From contig CAIQHF010000038.1 in NCBI GenBank assembly GCA_903871605.1, forward strand, positions 1 to 64,000: a stretch of 64,000 nt of DNA, in the 5' to 3' direction. The notes beneath the pieces were generated by a model. That model searched no databases and was not told where the DNA came from. It saw only the letters and a list, made by a program, of their open reading frames with translations. This DNA is from an uncultured Sphingomonadaceae bacterium (lineage in GTDB: Bacteria > Pseudomonadota > Alphaproteobacteria > Sphingomonadales > Sphingomonadaceae). The position numbers and the translations under genes were made by a program. How positions within the stretch are numbered: position 1 is the first letter of the stretch; each line of letters opens with the position of its first letter. Positions 34,829-43,602 of this stretch are shown here, one piece after another.

Positions 34829-34941
34829 CGTCTGCCCATCCCCCGTCACTCCCTCGTCGGCGCCAATGTCCTGTGCGCGACTAGACAATGCAATGCGGCA
34901 ATGGTGACGAAACGTTGAGAATGCGCACGATATCTGATATT

Positions 34942-34959
34942 CGGTGATCAAAGTCACCG
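34942..34959. promoter_or_regulatory. Candidate XRE operator (18 bp palindrome)
   Basis: CGGTGA-N6-TCACCG is a perfect inverted repeat ending 10 bp before the XRE start, with a GATATC palindrome at 34929-34934 just upstream. The placement over the leader of the regulator gene suggests autoregulation and perhaps control of the divergent desaturase. Confidence 0.45.
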
Positions 34960-34969
34960 GCAGTGAAGA

Positions 34970-35803
34970 ATGGATAAACGACGTCTCGCCGACATCTTCC
35001 ACGACCGGCTTCGATCCCTGTTCGAGCGATCGCGGCAGAGCCAGTCGGCGTTCGCCGGGGCGATCGGGATCGATCGCTCGGCGCTGTCGCTGCTGCTCTC
35101 GGGCAAGACGACGCGCCTGCCGCGCGTCGAGACGCTGCTGACGATCGCCGAGCGTCATTCGGTCACGCTCGATTGGCTGCTCGGCGTGTCGCAGGATGAG
35201 GGCATGACCGGCGCGATGCTGTCGAGCGGCGAGATCGAGACCACCGAAGAGGATGGTGCCAGCCTGTTGATGCGCTGGCACGCCGAGGCTGCGGGCAGCA
35301 AGATCCGCTATGTGCCCGCGCGGATCCCCGATCTGCTGCGGACCACCGACGTGATCGCCTACGAGGCATCGGCTTCGCATCAGAGCGCGATGGCGCAGGT
35401 CGAGGATGCCGTGTTCCGGCTCGACTACAACCGCGCCGCCGGCACCGACATGGAATCGTGCATGCCGCTCCAGACGCTCGAGCAGTTCGCCGCGGGGACG
35501 GGGATTTGGAGCGACCTGCCCAAGCCCGCCCGCCAGGCACAGATCGTCCACATGGCCAATCTGATCGACGAGCTTTATCCGTCCTTCCGACTCTTCCTGT
35601 TCGACGGACGCGAACGCTTCTCGATCCCCTATACGATCTTCGGATCGACGCGCGTCGCCGTGTTCGCCGGGCAGATGTATCTCGTGCTCAACAGCGCCGA
35701 GACGATTCGCACGATGCAGATGCAGTTCGAGGGGCTGATCCGCCACACGCGCGTGCATGCACACGAAGCGGCGGATTTCGTGCGGTCGCTCCATGTCCGC
35801 TGA
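34970..35803 (+). CDS. XRE-family helix-turn-helix regulator with unknown effector domain
   Basis: 277 residues. The lambda-repressor-like DNA-binding domain fills residues 10-75 (SQSAFAGAIGIDRSALSLLL, then VETLLTIAERHSVTLDWLLG). The remaining about 200 residues are not a family I can name; they are mixed alpha/beta, with RFSIPYTIFGSTRVAVFAGQ and a helical C-terminus, and probably sense a ligand. It overlaps the PhnD-like gene by 11 bp, so the two are translated together. An 18 bp palindrome lies just upstream of its start. Confidence 0.82.
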   Translation: MDKRRLADIFHDRLRSLFERSRQSQSAFAGAIGIDRSALSLLLSGKTTRLPRVETLLTIAERHSVTLDWLLGVSQDEGMTGAMLSSGEIETTEEDGASLLMRWHAEAAGSKIRYVPARIPDLLRTTDVIAYEASASHQSAMAQVEDAVFRLDYNRAAGTDMESCMPLQTLEQFAAGTGIWSDLPKPARQAQIVHMANLIDELYPSFRLFLFDGRERFSIPYTIFGSTRVAVFAGQMYLVLNSAETIRTMQMQFEGLIRHTRVHAHEAADFVRSLHVR

Positions 35804-36629
35804 GGCGCCGCGCCGTGCGGGGAGGATCGCCAGCCTCGCCATGTACCGCGATCCGCCCGAGATTGCCGCTGCGACGCGCGCGCTATGGGCCGCGCTGGGC
35901 GACCGCCTGCGCGACGCCGGTCTCGTCGAGGCGCCCGCGCGGCTCGACGAGACGATCGCGCACGACGCCGCGTGGCTCGATCCACGGCTGCTGCTCGCGC
36001 AGACCTGCGGATACCCCTTCGTCACGCGCCTGCGCGGCCGCGTCCGGCTTGTCGCGACGCCGGTCTATGCGCACGCGGGCTGCGACGGCGTGCTGGTGGG
36101 CAGCTTTGTCGTCGTGCACGAACGGTCTTCCGCGCGCGGCATCGTCGATCTGCGCGGCGCGACCGTCGCGGTCAACGACCCACATAGCAATTCGGGGATG
36201 AACCTGCTGCGCCGCCTCGTCGCGCCGCATGCGGTTGCCGGGCGCTTCTTCGGGCGCGTGATCGCAAGCGGCAGCCATGTCGCGAGCCTCGCGCTGGTCG
36301 CAGGCGGGCAGGCGGCGACGGCGGCGATCGACTGCGTCACCTACGGCAACCTGGCGCGCTTCGCGCCGGAGCAGCTCGCCGGAATCCGCATTCTCGCCAC
36401 GACCGCCAAGACGCCGGGACTGCCGCTGATCACGCGCGCCGCTGCCGGCGAGCGGGAGGTGACGATGCTGCGGGATGGCTTGACCGATATGTTGGCCGAT
36501 CCGTCGACCGCGCGGCTGCGCGATACGCTCGGGCTTCGCGGGATCGAGATACTGTCCGACGACGCATATGAGATCGTGCTCGAGATCGAGCGCGATGCAG
36601 CGGCGCTCGGCTTTCCGGTTATCGCGTGA
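35793..36629 (+). CDS. PhnD-like substrate-binding protein without signal peptide
   Basis: 278-residue protein of the phosphate/phosphonate-binding (PhnD, periplasmic binding protein type 2) family. Characteristic stretches are YPFVTRLRGRVRLVATPVYA, IVDLRGATVAVNDPHSNSGMNLLR and GGQAATAAIDCVTYG. The N-terminus (MSAEAPRRAGRIASLAMYRD) is not a secretion signal, and no ABC permease or ATPase is adjacent, so a cytoplasmic binding or sensing role is more likely than transport. It is coupled to the XRE regulator upstream and may modulate it (inference). Confidence 0.75.
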   Translation: MSAEAPRRAGRIASLAMYRDPPEIAAATRALWAALGDRLRDAGLVEAPARLDETIAHDAAWLDPRLLLAQTCGYPFVTRLRGRVRLVATPVYAHAGCDGVLVGSFVVVHERSSARGIVDLRGATVAVNDPHSNSGMNLLRRLVAPHAVAGRFFGRVIASGSHVASLALVAGGQAATAAIDCVTYGNLARFAPEQLAGIRILATTAKTPGLPLITRAAAGEREVTMLRDGLTDMLADPSTARLRDTLGLRGIEILSDDAYEIVLEIERDAAALGFPVIA

Positions 36630-36660
36630 GCCCGCTGCGGGCCGTTCCATATTCGTGCGC

Positions 36661-36687
36661 TCTTGCAAGATATGAAAACGGGTTTCA
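36661..36687. promoter_or_regulatory. Paired palindromes upstream of SGNH esterase gene
   Basis: TCTTGCAAGA (36661-36670) is a perfect 10 bp palindrome; TGAAA-N5-TTTCA (36673-36687) is a second one, embedded in GATATG...TTTCAC. The latter uses the same half-sites as the motif seen before three other units of this locus but with five extra bases between them. Confidence 0.35.
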
Positions 36688-36749
36688 CTGGCGTTGCGGA
36701 TCATGCGGGACGACCAGGGCGTCGCCGCGCACGCGTCTGGAGTATCGCG

Positions 36750-37574
36750 ATGTCAGCCAGGTTTTCGATCGCCGCCGCCGCCGCCGCCGCCGGTCTGATG
36801 TTCGCGGCACACGGCGCGCCGCCGCATTATCGAAGCTCGCCCGAGCGGCACAAAGTCGCCGAGCGCGACTGGGGGCCGTGGCTCGGGCCGTTCCGTGCGC
36901 AACTCGTGCCCAGCCTGATGCAGGATTTCGGCGAGCGTTATATCTATGCCAAGGCGGACGCCGCGATCGGACTGCCCCGCCCGGGCGAGCTCCGCGTCGT
37001 GTTTCTCGGTGACTCGATCACCGATCGGTGGGACCTGGGCCACGCCTTCCCCGGCAAACCCTATGTCAATCGGGGGATCGGCAGCCAGGTGACTGCGCAG
37101 ATGGTGCTGCGCTTCCATCAGGACGTCGTCGCCTTGCACCCGGACGCGGTCGTGATCCTCGCCGGGGTCAACGACGTCCAGGGCGTGCTCCAGCAGGACA
37201 GCGAAGCGCAGATCGAGGCGAATTACGAGGCGATGGCCGATATTGCGGATCGCCACGGGATCAGGCCGGTCTTCGCCTCGATCCTGCCGGTCAGCACCTA
37301 TCCGCCGGGTGCATCGGCGGTGAACGACGAACGGCATCCCGACGAGTTGCGCCGTCTCAATGCCTGGCTGCGCCGATTCTGCGCGACGCGTGGCTATCAA
37401 TATGCCGATTATTACAGCGTGCTCGTCGATACGGCCGGGCAGATGCGCCGCGGCCTGACCGACGATGGCGTCCATCCGCTTGACGCCGGCTATAAGCTGA
37501 TGGCGCCCGTTGTCGACGCCGCGATCGGGCGGACGCTTCGCGGACCTGTCCGGCGCGCCGCGCCCCGACGCTAG
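36750..37574 (+). CDS. SGNH/GDSL hydrolase, putative carbohydrate acetylesterase
   Basis: 274 residues with an Ala-rich signal peptide ending near HGAPP, so periplasmic. Block I is VVFLGDSITDRW (catalytic Ser), block III GVNDVQG (Asn) and block V DDGVHPLDAGY (Asp-x-x-His). It is a clear paralogue of the esterase at 53692-54504: both share RGI-Q-TAQM-RF--DV-ALHP. Both border the fucose/xyloglucan-type locus, so removal of acetyl groups from the oligosaccharide is the best guess. The ATG at 36750 has GGAG upstream. It converges with the IclR gene (4 bp overlap). Confidence 0.85.
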   Translation: MSARFSIAAAAAAAGLMFAAHGAPPHYRSSPERHKVAERDWGPWLGPFRAQLVPSLMQDFGERYIYAKADAAIGLPRPGELRVVFLGDSITDRWDLGHAFPGKPYVNRGIGSQVTAQMVLRFHQDVVALHPDAVVILAGVNDVQGVLQQDSEAQIEANYEAMADIADRHGIRPVFASILPVSTYPPGASAVNDERHPDELRRLNAWLRRFCATRGYQYADYYSVLVDTAGQMRRGLTDDGVHPLDAGYKLMAPVVDAAIGRTLRGPVRRAAPRR

Positions 37575-38323
37575 GGCGCGACGACCAGCGCGCTCGATAT
37601 GCCGCGGGTCGCCTCCTGGAGCGCGAGCAGCGCATCGTCGCGTCCTAGCGTCGCGCCGGGACCGTCGACGAAGGGAACGGTGAGCGCCGCCAATGCCGAG
37701 CCGTTCTGGATGATCGGCGCCGAGAGATCGGTGATCGCGGTGAGCATCGGGCTCGACATCGTGATGAAGCCGGCCTTCGTCACCTTCGCCAGCACGCCGA
37801 GTAGCGCCTTGCGGTCGAAATCGAGATTCGCCGCCTCGGTGGCCTGCAGCATGTCGCTGCGCTGCGCCTCGGTCTGGAACGCCATCAGCACATGCCCCGA
37901 TGCCGAATGGATCAGCGGGCGCCGATAGCCCATGCGGATCGCGAAGCCGAGCAGACCGGGCGCCTCGACATTCGCGACGACGACCATCTCGGCGCCCGAC
38001 GCCATGGCGAGATGGCAGCTCTGCCGGGTGTGCGCGGCCAATTCGCGCATCGCGGGCAACGCATAGCTGAGCAGGTCGCGGATCGGCGGCTGTGCCATGC
38101 CCAGCGAGAACAGCCGGTTGGTGACGCGATACCCCTCGCCCGAGCGCGCGATATAGCCATATTCCTCGAGCACCTGGATCATCCGGAAGATCTCGCTGAC
38201 CGAGCGGCCGAGCGCTGCCGAGATATCCACCGTCGGCATCGGGGTGGGCGAGGGCGCCAGAAGCTCGAGGATCTCGAGACCCTTTTGGAGCGCCGGCGCT
38301 CGATATTTCCGCGTTGCAGGCAT
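37571..38323 (-). CDS. IclR family transcriptional regulator
   Basis: 250 residues. The N-terminal winged helix-turn-helix is at about 13-75 (ALQKGLEILELLAPSPTPMP, SVSEIFRMIQVLEEYGYI) and the C-terminal effector domain includes LAMASGAEMVVVANVEAPG and YRRPLIHSASGHVLMAF. Start at the ATG at 38323. It faces away from the large TonB receptor gene across a 279 bp AT-rich gap. An IclR regulator also controls the L-fucose genes of Campylobacter jejuni, so this is the prime candidate for controlling the locus (inference). Confidence 0.93.
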   Translation of the reverse strand: MPATRKYRAPALQKGLEILELLAPSPTPMPTVDISAALGRSVSEIFRMIQVLEEYGYIARSGEGYRVTNRLFSLGMAQPPIRDLLSYALPAMRELAAHTRQSCHLAMASGAEMVVVANVEAPGLLGFAIRMGYRRPLIHSASGHVLMAFQTEAQRSDMLQATEAANLDFDRKALLGVLAKVTKAGFITMSSPMLTAITDLSAPIIQNGSALAALTVPFVDGPGATLGRDDALLALQEATRGISSALVVAP

Positions 38324-38406
38324 GTGTGTCCGCTGGTGCCCCCTATTTTCCGCCGTTGCGTACGCAGTTCCGTCCGACGATTCAACGCGCTTCAAAAAAC
38401 CACATC

Positions 38407-38430
38407 TAAAATACAATTTTATATTTCACA
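38407..38430. promoter_or_regulatory. AT-rich operator region between IclR and TonB receptor genes
   Basis: TAAAAT-ACA-ATTTTA (38407-38421) is a 15 bp palindrome in an AT-rich patch (38391-38434) of an otherwise GC-rich window. Overlapping it, 38413-38430 ends in ATTTCACA and resembles the two GATAT-N4-TTTCACC sites at 50171 and 53586. Likely the promoter and operator region of the receptor and of iclR. Nothing else was recognised in the 38324-38602 gap. Confidence 0.45.
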
Positions 38431-38602
38431 TTCCGGACTCCGCTGCTAAAGGCGTCGGCAAGGCCCTGCATACGGTGCAAAGAGGCTGCTGGAGGGGAGA
38501 TCGGGCGGGCCAAGCCCCCTTTTCCGCCGATGGCAGCGCTATCGCATCCGGGTGCAAAGGAGACGCGCTCTAGCGTCCCGGGTCCGATGGAGGGGACTAC
38601 AC

Positions 38603-41428
38603 ATGCTCAAGACAAACCTGCTCGGCTCGGCGCGCACGCCGCTGCTTCTGACTTGTTCGGTTTCGGCCCTGTTCGCGACGATGGGCGCGACCGCCGCTTT
38701 TGCGCAGGACGCGACCCCGGCCGCGCAGACCATGAGCGGCACGACCGCGCCGAGCGGCGATCAGGACCAGACCGCCGCGGCGCAGCCCGATGCCGGGCAG
38801 GCGATCGTCGTCACGGGCGTTCGCGCAAGCCTTCAGTCCGCCGAAAATATCAAGCGCAATTCGCCGCAGATCGTCGATTCGATCGTCGCCGAGGACATTG
38901 GCAAGCTCCCCGACCGCAACATCGCCGAGGCGCTGCAGCGCATTTCGGGCATCCAGATCCAGCGCCAATATGGCGAGGGCAGCTCGGTCCAGATCCGCGG
39001 CCTCACCCAGGTTCGCACCGAGCTCAACGGGCGCGACATCTTCACGGCCGGCACCGGCGGCGGCGACAGCACCAGCCCTCCCGGCACGTTGAGCCTCGAG
39101 GACGTGCCCTCGGAACTGCTCGCGGGAATCGACGTCTATAAAAATCCGTCGTCGGACCTCATCGAGGACCAGCTCAGCGGCACGATCAACCTGCGCACGC
39201 GCAAACCATTCGATTTCAGCGGTTTCAAGATCTCGGCCGCGGTCGAGAACACCTATTATGACCTCGTCAAGACGAGCAAGCCGTCGGGCTCGCTGCTGAT
39301 CAGCGACCGCTGGAACACGCCGATCGGCGAGATCGGCGTACTCGTCAGCGCCTCCTATCAGCGGACCGCCTTCCGCCAGGACACCGTCTCGACCGAGCCG
39401 TTCAACACGCTCGACACCAGCCTCAACGCCGACGGCACGCCGCATGCGCCGGCGGACTATGCCGCCGCGCAGACGCTCGGGCGGCTCGGCCAGACGACCA
39501 CGCTGGCGCACGGCACCGGCATCGGCGAAGTCTATGGCGATCGGCGCCGCTTCGGGCTCGATGCTTCGGTCCAGTGGCGGCCGAGCGACACGCTCGAATT
39601 CACCGGCGAGGTGTTCCGCAACAAGTATAAGTTCCGTTTCGACGATTACAGCTATTTCGCCGAGCCGGCCGGCGCGCAGATGTCGCCGCTTCCCGGCGCC
39701 GCCTTCACCTTCGCCCCGAACGGCGACGTGGAGACCGGCACCTATCAGAACATCGCGCTCGCCGCGAACACCAGCCTCGAGACCCGCCAGTCGACCACGA
39801 CCGACTATTCGCTCAACGGCAAGTGGAAGGCGACCGACCACCTGACCGTCACCGCGGACGCGCAATATGTCGACTCGACGACCAAGGACGTGCGCTCGAT
39901 CATCGGCCTCAACGGCGTCGGCGACGGCACGCTGGTGCAGGATGTCACCGGCTCGATCCCGGCCTCGACGATCAGCACGCCGGAAGGTCTGCTCAACCCG
40001 GCAAGCTACAATGCCGCTTTCTATCTGGATGACCTCAACCACGCCAAGGCCAAGGACAAGTCGGGCCGGATCGATGCCGAATATCGCTTCGACGACGGCA
40101 TCCTGCAGTCGGTCAAGGCGGGTTTCCGCTATTCCGATCGGACCAACGTCTATAGCGATACCGGCTATCGCTACGTGCAGCTGTCGGGCGTTCCGACCGA
40201 TCTCGAGACGGTGAGCCTGACCGACTTCTTCCGCGGCGACGCGACGTTCCCGACCGAGGGGCTGTTCTTCTCTCGCGACACGACGCTCAACTATGATGCG
40301 ACGCGTGCCGCGCTCGGCATCTCGACGCCGGCGCAATATCTGCCGAGCGGGACCAGCGCACAGTCGCAGAAGACCTATGCCGGCTATGTCGCGGCATTCT
40401 TCAAGGCGGATCAGCTGCCGGTGCCGATCGACGGCAATGTCGGCGTCCGTTTCGTCCGGACGCAGGAATCGAGCTCGGGCTACTATCAGCAGACCGACCT
40501 GATCACGCAGCCCGACGGACAGCAGAGCACGGGCAACACCACGTCTAGCCTGGTCGCGTTCGGCAAGAGCTACAATTCGTGGTTGCCGAGCCTCAACCTG
40601 CGCGCGCACCTGACCGACAAGCTTCAGCTGCGTTTCGCTGCATCGAAGAACATCTCGCGCCCGACGCTGAACCAGCTCAACCCGGCGCTGTCGATCACCG
40701 AGCCGGGCAAAGCCCAGATCAATCAGGAGCATGATACGAGCGGCGGCAACCCGTTCCTCAAGCCGATGAAATCGACCAATCTCGACGTTTCGGCGGAATG
40801 GTATTTCTCGCGCACCGGATCTTTGACGGTTGCGGGCTTCTACAAGGACATCAAGGACTACATTCAGACGGGCATCTCGAACCGTGACGTCACCTTTACC
40901 GACGGCGTGACGGCGACGTACAATGTCACGTCTTACAACAATGTCGAAAACGCCAAGGTGAAGGGCGTCGAGGCAGCCTACCAGCAGTTCTTCGACTTCT
41001 TGCCCGGCCCGTTGAGCGGTCTCGGCATGCAGGCCAACTTCACCTTCGTGGATTCAAAGGCGCCAAGTCCCGCGACCGAGGGGCCGGTGCACGAGGTGTC
41101 GCTGGAGGGCCTGTCCAAATATAATTACAACATCGTTGGCATCTACGAGAAGGGCAAGCTCTCGGCGCGCGTTGCCTATAATTGGCGCAGCAAGTTCCTG
41201 CTGACGACGTCGGGCAATGGCTCGGGCAATCTGCCGGTGTTCGAGAAGCCGTTCGGCCAGCTCGATGCCTCGGTCACCTTCGACGTGACGCCGCACTTCT
41301 CGTTGACGCTCCAAGGCGTCAACCTGACGAGCACGATGACCTCGACCTATTACGGCATCGAGACCCGTCCGCGCGATGCGATCGTCAATGATCGCCAGAT
41401 CAGCGGCATCGCCCGGGTCACCTTCTAA
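38603..41428 (+). CDS. TonB-dependent receptor, carbohydrate-type
   Basis: 941 residues. Signal peptide ends at AAFAQDA; the plug begins with QAIVVTGVRASLQSAENIKR, followed by EALQRISGIQIQR and LSGTINLRTRKPFD, the pattern of the Xanthomonas/Caulobacter-type sugar receptors. The last barrel strand ends ISGIARVTF. The ATG at 38603 has GGAGGGG upstream. It is the only outer-membrane importer in the 36.7-58.4 kb locus, so it should take up the oligosaccharide that the periplasmic glycosidases trim. A strong terminator follows the gene, separating it from the fucose pathway genes. Confidence 0.94.
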   Translation: MLKTNLLGSARTPLLLTCSVSALFATMGATAAFAQDATPAAQTMSGTTAPSGDQDQTAAAQPDAGQAIVVTGVRASLQSAENIKRNSPQIVDSIVAEDIGKLPDRNIAEALQRISGIQIQRQYGEGSSVQIRGLTQVRTELNGRDIFTAGTGGGDSTSPPGTLSLEDVPSELLAGIDVYKNPSSDLIEDQLSGTINLRTRKPFDFSGFKISAAVENTYYDLVKTSKPSGSLLISDRWNTPIGEIGVLVSASYQRTAFRQDTVSTEPFNTLDTSLNADGTPHAPADYAAAQTLGRLGQTTTLAHGTGIGEVYGDRRRFGLDASVQWRPSDTLEFTGEVFRNKYKFRFDDYSYFAEPAGAQMSPLPGAAFTFAPNGDVETGTYQNIALAANTSLETRQSTTTDYSLNGKWKATDHLTVTADAQYVDSTTKDVRSIIGLNGVGDGTLVQDVTGSIPASTISTPEGLLNPASYNAAFYLDDLNHAKAKDKSGRIDAEYRFDDGILQSVKAGFRYSDRTNVYSDTGYRYVQLSGVPTDLETVSLTDFFRGDATFPTEGLFFSRDTTLNYDATRAALGISTPAQYLPSGTSAQSQKTYAGYVAAFFKADQLPVPIDGNVGVRFVRTQESSSGYYQQTDLITQPDGQQSTGNTTSSLVAFGKSYNSWLPSLNLRAHLTDKLQLRFAASKNISRPTLNQLNPALSITEPGKAQINQEHDTSGGNPFLKPMKSTNLDVSAEWYFSRTGSLTVAGFYKDIKDYIQTGISNRDVTFTDGVTATYNVTSYNNVENAKVKGVEAAYQQFFDFLPGPLSGLGMQANFTFVDSKAPSPATEGPVHEVSLEGLSKYNYNIVGIYEKGKLSARVAYNWRSKFLLTTSGNGSGNLPVFEKPFGQLDASVTFDVTPHFSLTLQGVNLTSTMTSTYYGIETRPRDAIVNDRQISGIARVTF

Positions 41429-41480
41429 GCCGACGATGCGGATCGAGGTCGCGTCATCCCCCATCCGTCTCTCCCCCCTG

Positions 41481-41511
41481 TGGCCGGAGCGTTCGCGCTC
41501 CGGCCAGTTTT
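41481..41511 (+). terminator. Intrinsic terminator with TTCG tetraloop
   Basis: A perfect 11 bp stem (TGGCCGGAGCG / CGCTCCGGCCA) closed by a TTCG tetraloop is followed by GTTTTG. It lies 52 bp after the TonB receptor stop and before the permease gene. Confidence 0.88.
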
Positions 41512-41569
41512 GTCGCTAGACGGCGGGCAGGATGTTCCGCGCGGTGCGGACCGGATGAGAGGCGTCGAC

Positions 41570-42799
41570 ATGGCCGAGCGCGACATGGTCAGGCCCAGCC
41601 GGGCGGTGACGATCCTGGCGACGGGACTGTTCTTCCTGTGGGGTGTGGCGAACAATCTCAACGACGTGCTGATCGCGCATTTCCGCGCGCTGTTCAGCCT
41701 GGGCGATCTCCAGTCGGGGCTGGTGCAGTCTGCCTTCTATCTTGGCTATTTCTGCTTCGCGATCCCCGCCTCGATCGTGATGCGTCGCTTCGGCTATCGC
41801 AGCGCCGTGCTGACCGGGCTGCTGCTGTTCGGCGCCGGTGCTCTGTTGTTCTGGCCCGCCTCGATGACGCTCAGCTACGGCTTCTTCCTGTTTGCGCTGT
41901 TCGTGATCGCGAGCGGCCTCGCCTTTCTCGAGACCGCCGCCAATCCGATGATCGCAGCCTTGGGCGCGCCCGAGACCGCCGAGCGCCGGCTGACGCTCGC
42001 GCAGGCGTTCAATCCGCTGGGCTCGATCGCCGGGGTGGGGCTGGGGCTCATGCTGATCCTGTCGGATGCGACGCGGAGCACCGCCGAGCAGGCGGCCGCG
42101 GTACGCCTGCCTTATCTGCTGATCGCCGCCACCGTGCTGGGCTGGGCCGCGCTGATCTTCTTCATCCGCTTTCCCGCGGTCGCGACGCGTGGCTCGGCGG
42201 CGGCGGAGCGCGTTCCCGGCGCCTATCGCGCGCTGCTCGGCCGCCCGCGCTATCTCGCCGGCGTCGCCGCGCAATTCTTCTATGTCGGCGCGCAGGTCGG
42301 CATCTGGAGCTTCCTGATCCGCTACACGACCGCCGTGCTCCCCACCCTCGGCGTGCGCCATGCGGCCTGGCTGCTCACCGCATCGCTCGTGCTGTTCATG
42401 GTCGGGCGCTTCATCGGTGCCGCGCTGATGGCGCGAATGTCGGGCGCGAAACTGATGCTGGCGTTCGGGCTGATCGACCTGATGCTGTGCCTGGTCGCGG
42501 TCGTCTCCGGCGGATGGCTCGGCGTCGCCGCGCTGGTCGCGTCGAGCGCATTCATGTCGATCATGTACCCGCTGATCTTCGTGCTTGCGCTGCGCGGTCT
42601 CGGACCGCTGACCAAGCCGGGCGCGTCGATGATCGTGATGGCGATCATCGGCGGCGCGATCCTTACCGCGCTGATGGGGCTGATCTCGGATTATTGCGGC
42701 ACCATCCGCGCGGCGATGCTGGTGCCGGCCGGCTGTTTCCTCGTCATCGCGCTGTTCGCCCGCGCGCATCTGCGCGATGGCGTGGAGACGGCGGCATGA
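41570..42799 (+). CDS. fucP: L-fucose:H+ symporter family permease (FHS family MFS)
   Basis: 409 residues with about twelve membrane helices. The FucP-family signatures are FFLWGVANNLNDVLIAHFR in helix 1 and QSGLVQSAFYLGYFCFAIPA in helix 2; the Asn and Asp of ANNLND lie where FucP has key substrate and proton residues. LETAANPMIAALG is also conserved. It moves L-fucose released in the periplasm into the cytoplasm. The ATG at 41570 follows GAGAGG; an ATG at 41555 is possible. It is the first gene of a train whose next genes overlap by 4-8 bp. Confidence 0.93.
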   Translation: MAERDMVRPSRAVTILATGLFFLWGVANNLNDVLIAHFRALFSLGDLQSGLVQSAFYLGYFCFAIPASIVMRRFGYRSAVLTGLLLFGAGALLFWPASMTLSYGFFLFALFVIASGLAFLETAANPMIAALGAPETAERRLTLAQAFNPLGSIAGVGLGLMLILSDATRSTAEQAAAVRLPYLLIAATVLGWAALIFFIRFPAVATRGSAAAERVPGAYRALLGRPRYLAGVAAQFFYVGAQVGIWSFLIRYTTAVLPTLGVRHAAWLLTASLVLFMVGRFIGAALMARMSGAKLMLAFGLIDLMLCLVAVVSGGWLGVAALVASSAFMSIMYPLIFVLALRGLGPLTKPGASMIVMAIIGGAILTALMGLISDYCGTIRAAMLVPAGCFLVIALFARAHLRDGVETAA

Positions 42800-43602
42800 T
42801 CGACGCGCATGTCCATCTCTGGCAACTCGGCGCACAGGATTGCATCTGGCCGACCGCCGCCGACGGTGTCCTTTTCCGCGACTTCGCTATGGCGGAGCTG
42901 GTTGCGACGCTCGACGACGCCGGCGTCGACCGTGCCGTGCTCGTGCAAAGCCAGGAGAGCCCGCGCGATACCGCCTGGTTGCTCGATCTTGCCGCCTCGA
43001 CGCACCGGATCGCGGGGGTCGTCGGCTGGGCCGACCTGTGCGACGCGCGCGCCGTCACGACCCTGTCTGGCGATCCTCTGCTCAAGGGCCTGCGGCCGAT
43101 GGTGCAGGCGCGCGCGGCGAACTGGTACGACGATCCGGCGCTGCGTGGCGGGTTTACGGCAATGGCGGAGTGCGGGCTGGTGCTCGACGCGCTGATCCGC
43201 CCGGCGCACCTGCCCGCGCTCGCGCGTCTGGCCGAGCGCCATCCCGATCTCGTCATCGTGATCGACCATGCCGCCAAACCCGAGGGGGGGCAGCGCGGGC
43301 TTGCGGCGTGGAGGGCGGCGATCGCGCCGCTTGCCGGCTGTCGCAACGTCCACGTCAAGCTCTCGGGCTTGCTTACCGAGATGTCGCGGCCGGACGTCGC
43401 GCGCGCCCTGGAGACCCTGCTCGAGCTGTTCGGCGCGGAACGGCTGCTGTGGGGAAGCGATTGGCCGGTGGTCACCGCGACCGAGACCTATCGGGCTTGG
43501 CTCGATCTCGCATCGGCGCTGGTTCCCGAGCAGCATCACCTCGCCGTTTTCGGGGGCAATGCCGCGCGGATCTACGCGATTGCGGACATCGGACATGGTT
43601 GA
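42796..43602 (+). CDS. Amidohydrolase family L-fuconolactonase
   Basis: 268-residue TIM-barrel amidohydrolase of the amidohydrolase-2 type. The N-terminal metal or phosphate-site motif is DAHVHLW and the C-terminal motif is LLWGSDWPVV; IVIDHAAKP supplies the central His. This group includes L-fuconolactone and L-rhamnono-lactone hydrolases. In this operon it should open L-fucono-lactone to L-fuconate, after the aldo/keto reductase step. It overlaps fucP by 4 bp and the reductase by 8 bp. Confidence 0.88.
   Translation: MIDAHVHLWQLGAQDCIWPTAADGVLFRDFAMAELVATLDDAGVDRAVLVQSQESPRDTAWLLDLAASTHRIAGVVGWADLCDARAVTTLSGDPLLKGLRPMVQARAANWYDDPALRGGFTAMAECGLVLDALIRPAHLPALARLAERHPDLVIVIDHAAKPEGGQRGLAAWRAAIAPLAGCRNVHVKLSGLLTEMSRPDVARALETLLELFGAERLLWGSDWPVVTATETYRAWLDLASALVPEQHHLAVFGGNAARIYAIADIGHG

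Noticed and set aside
33884-36025. 713-codon minus-strand frame joining the desaturase to upstream sequence
   Set aside because: Only the last 314 codons look like a protein family; the rest runs antisense to the XRE and PhnD-like genes.
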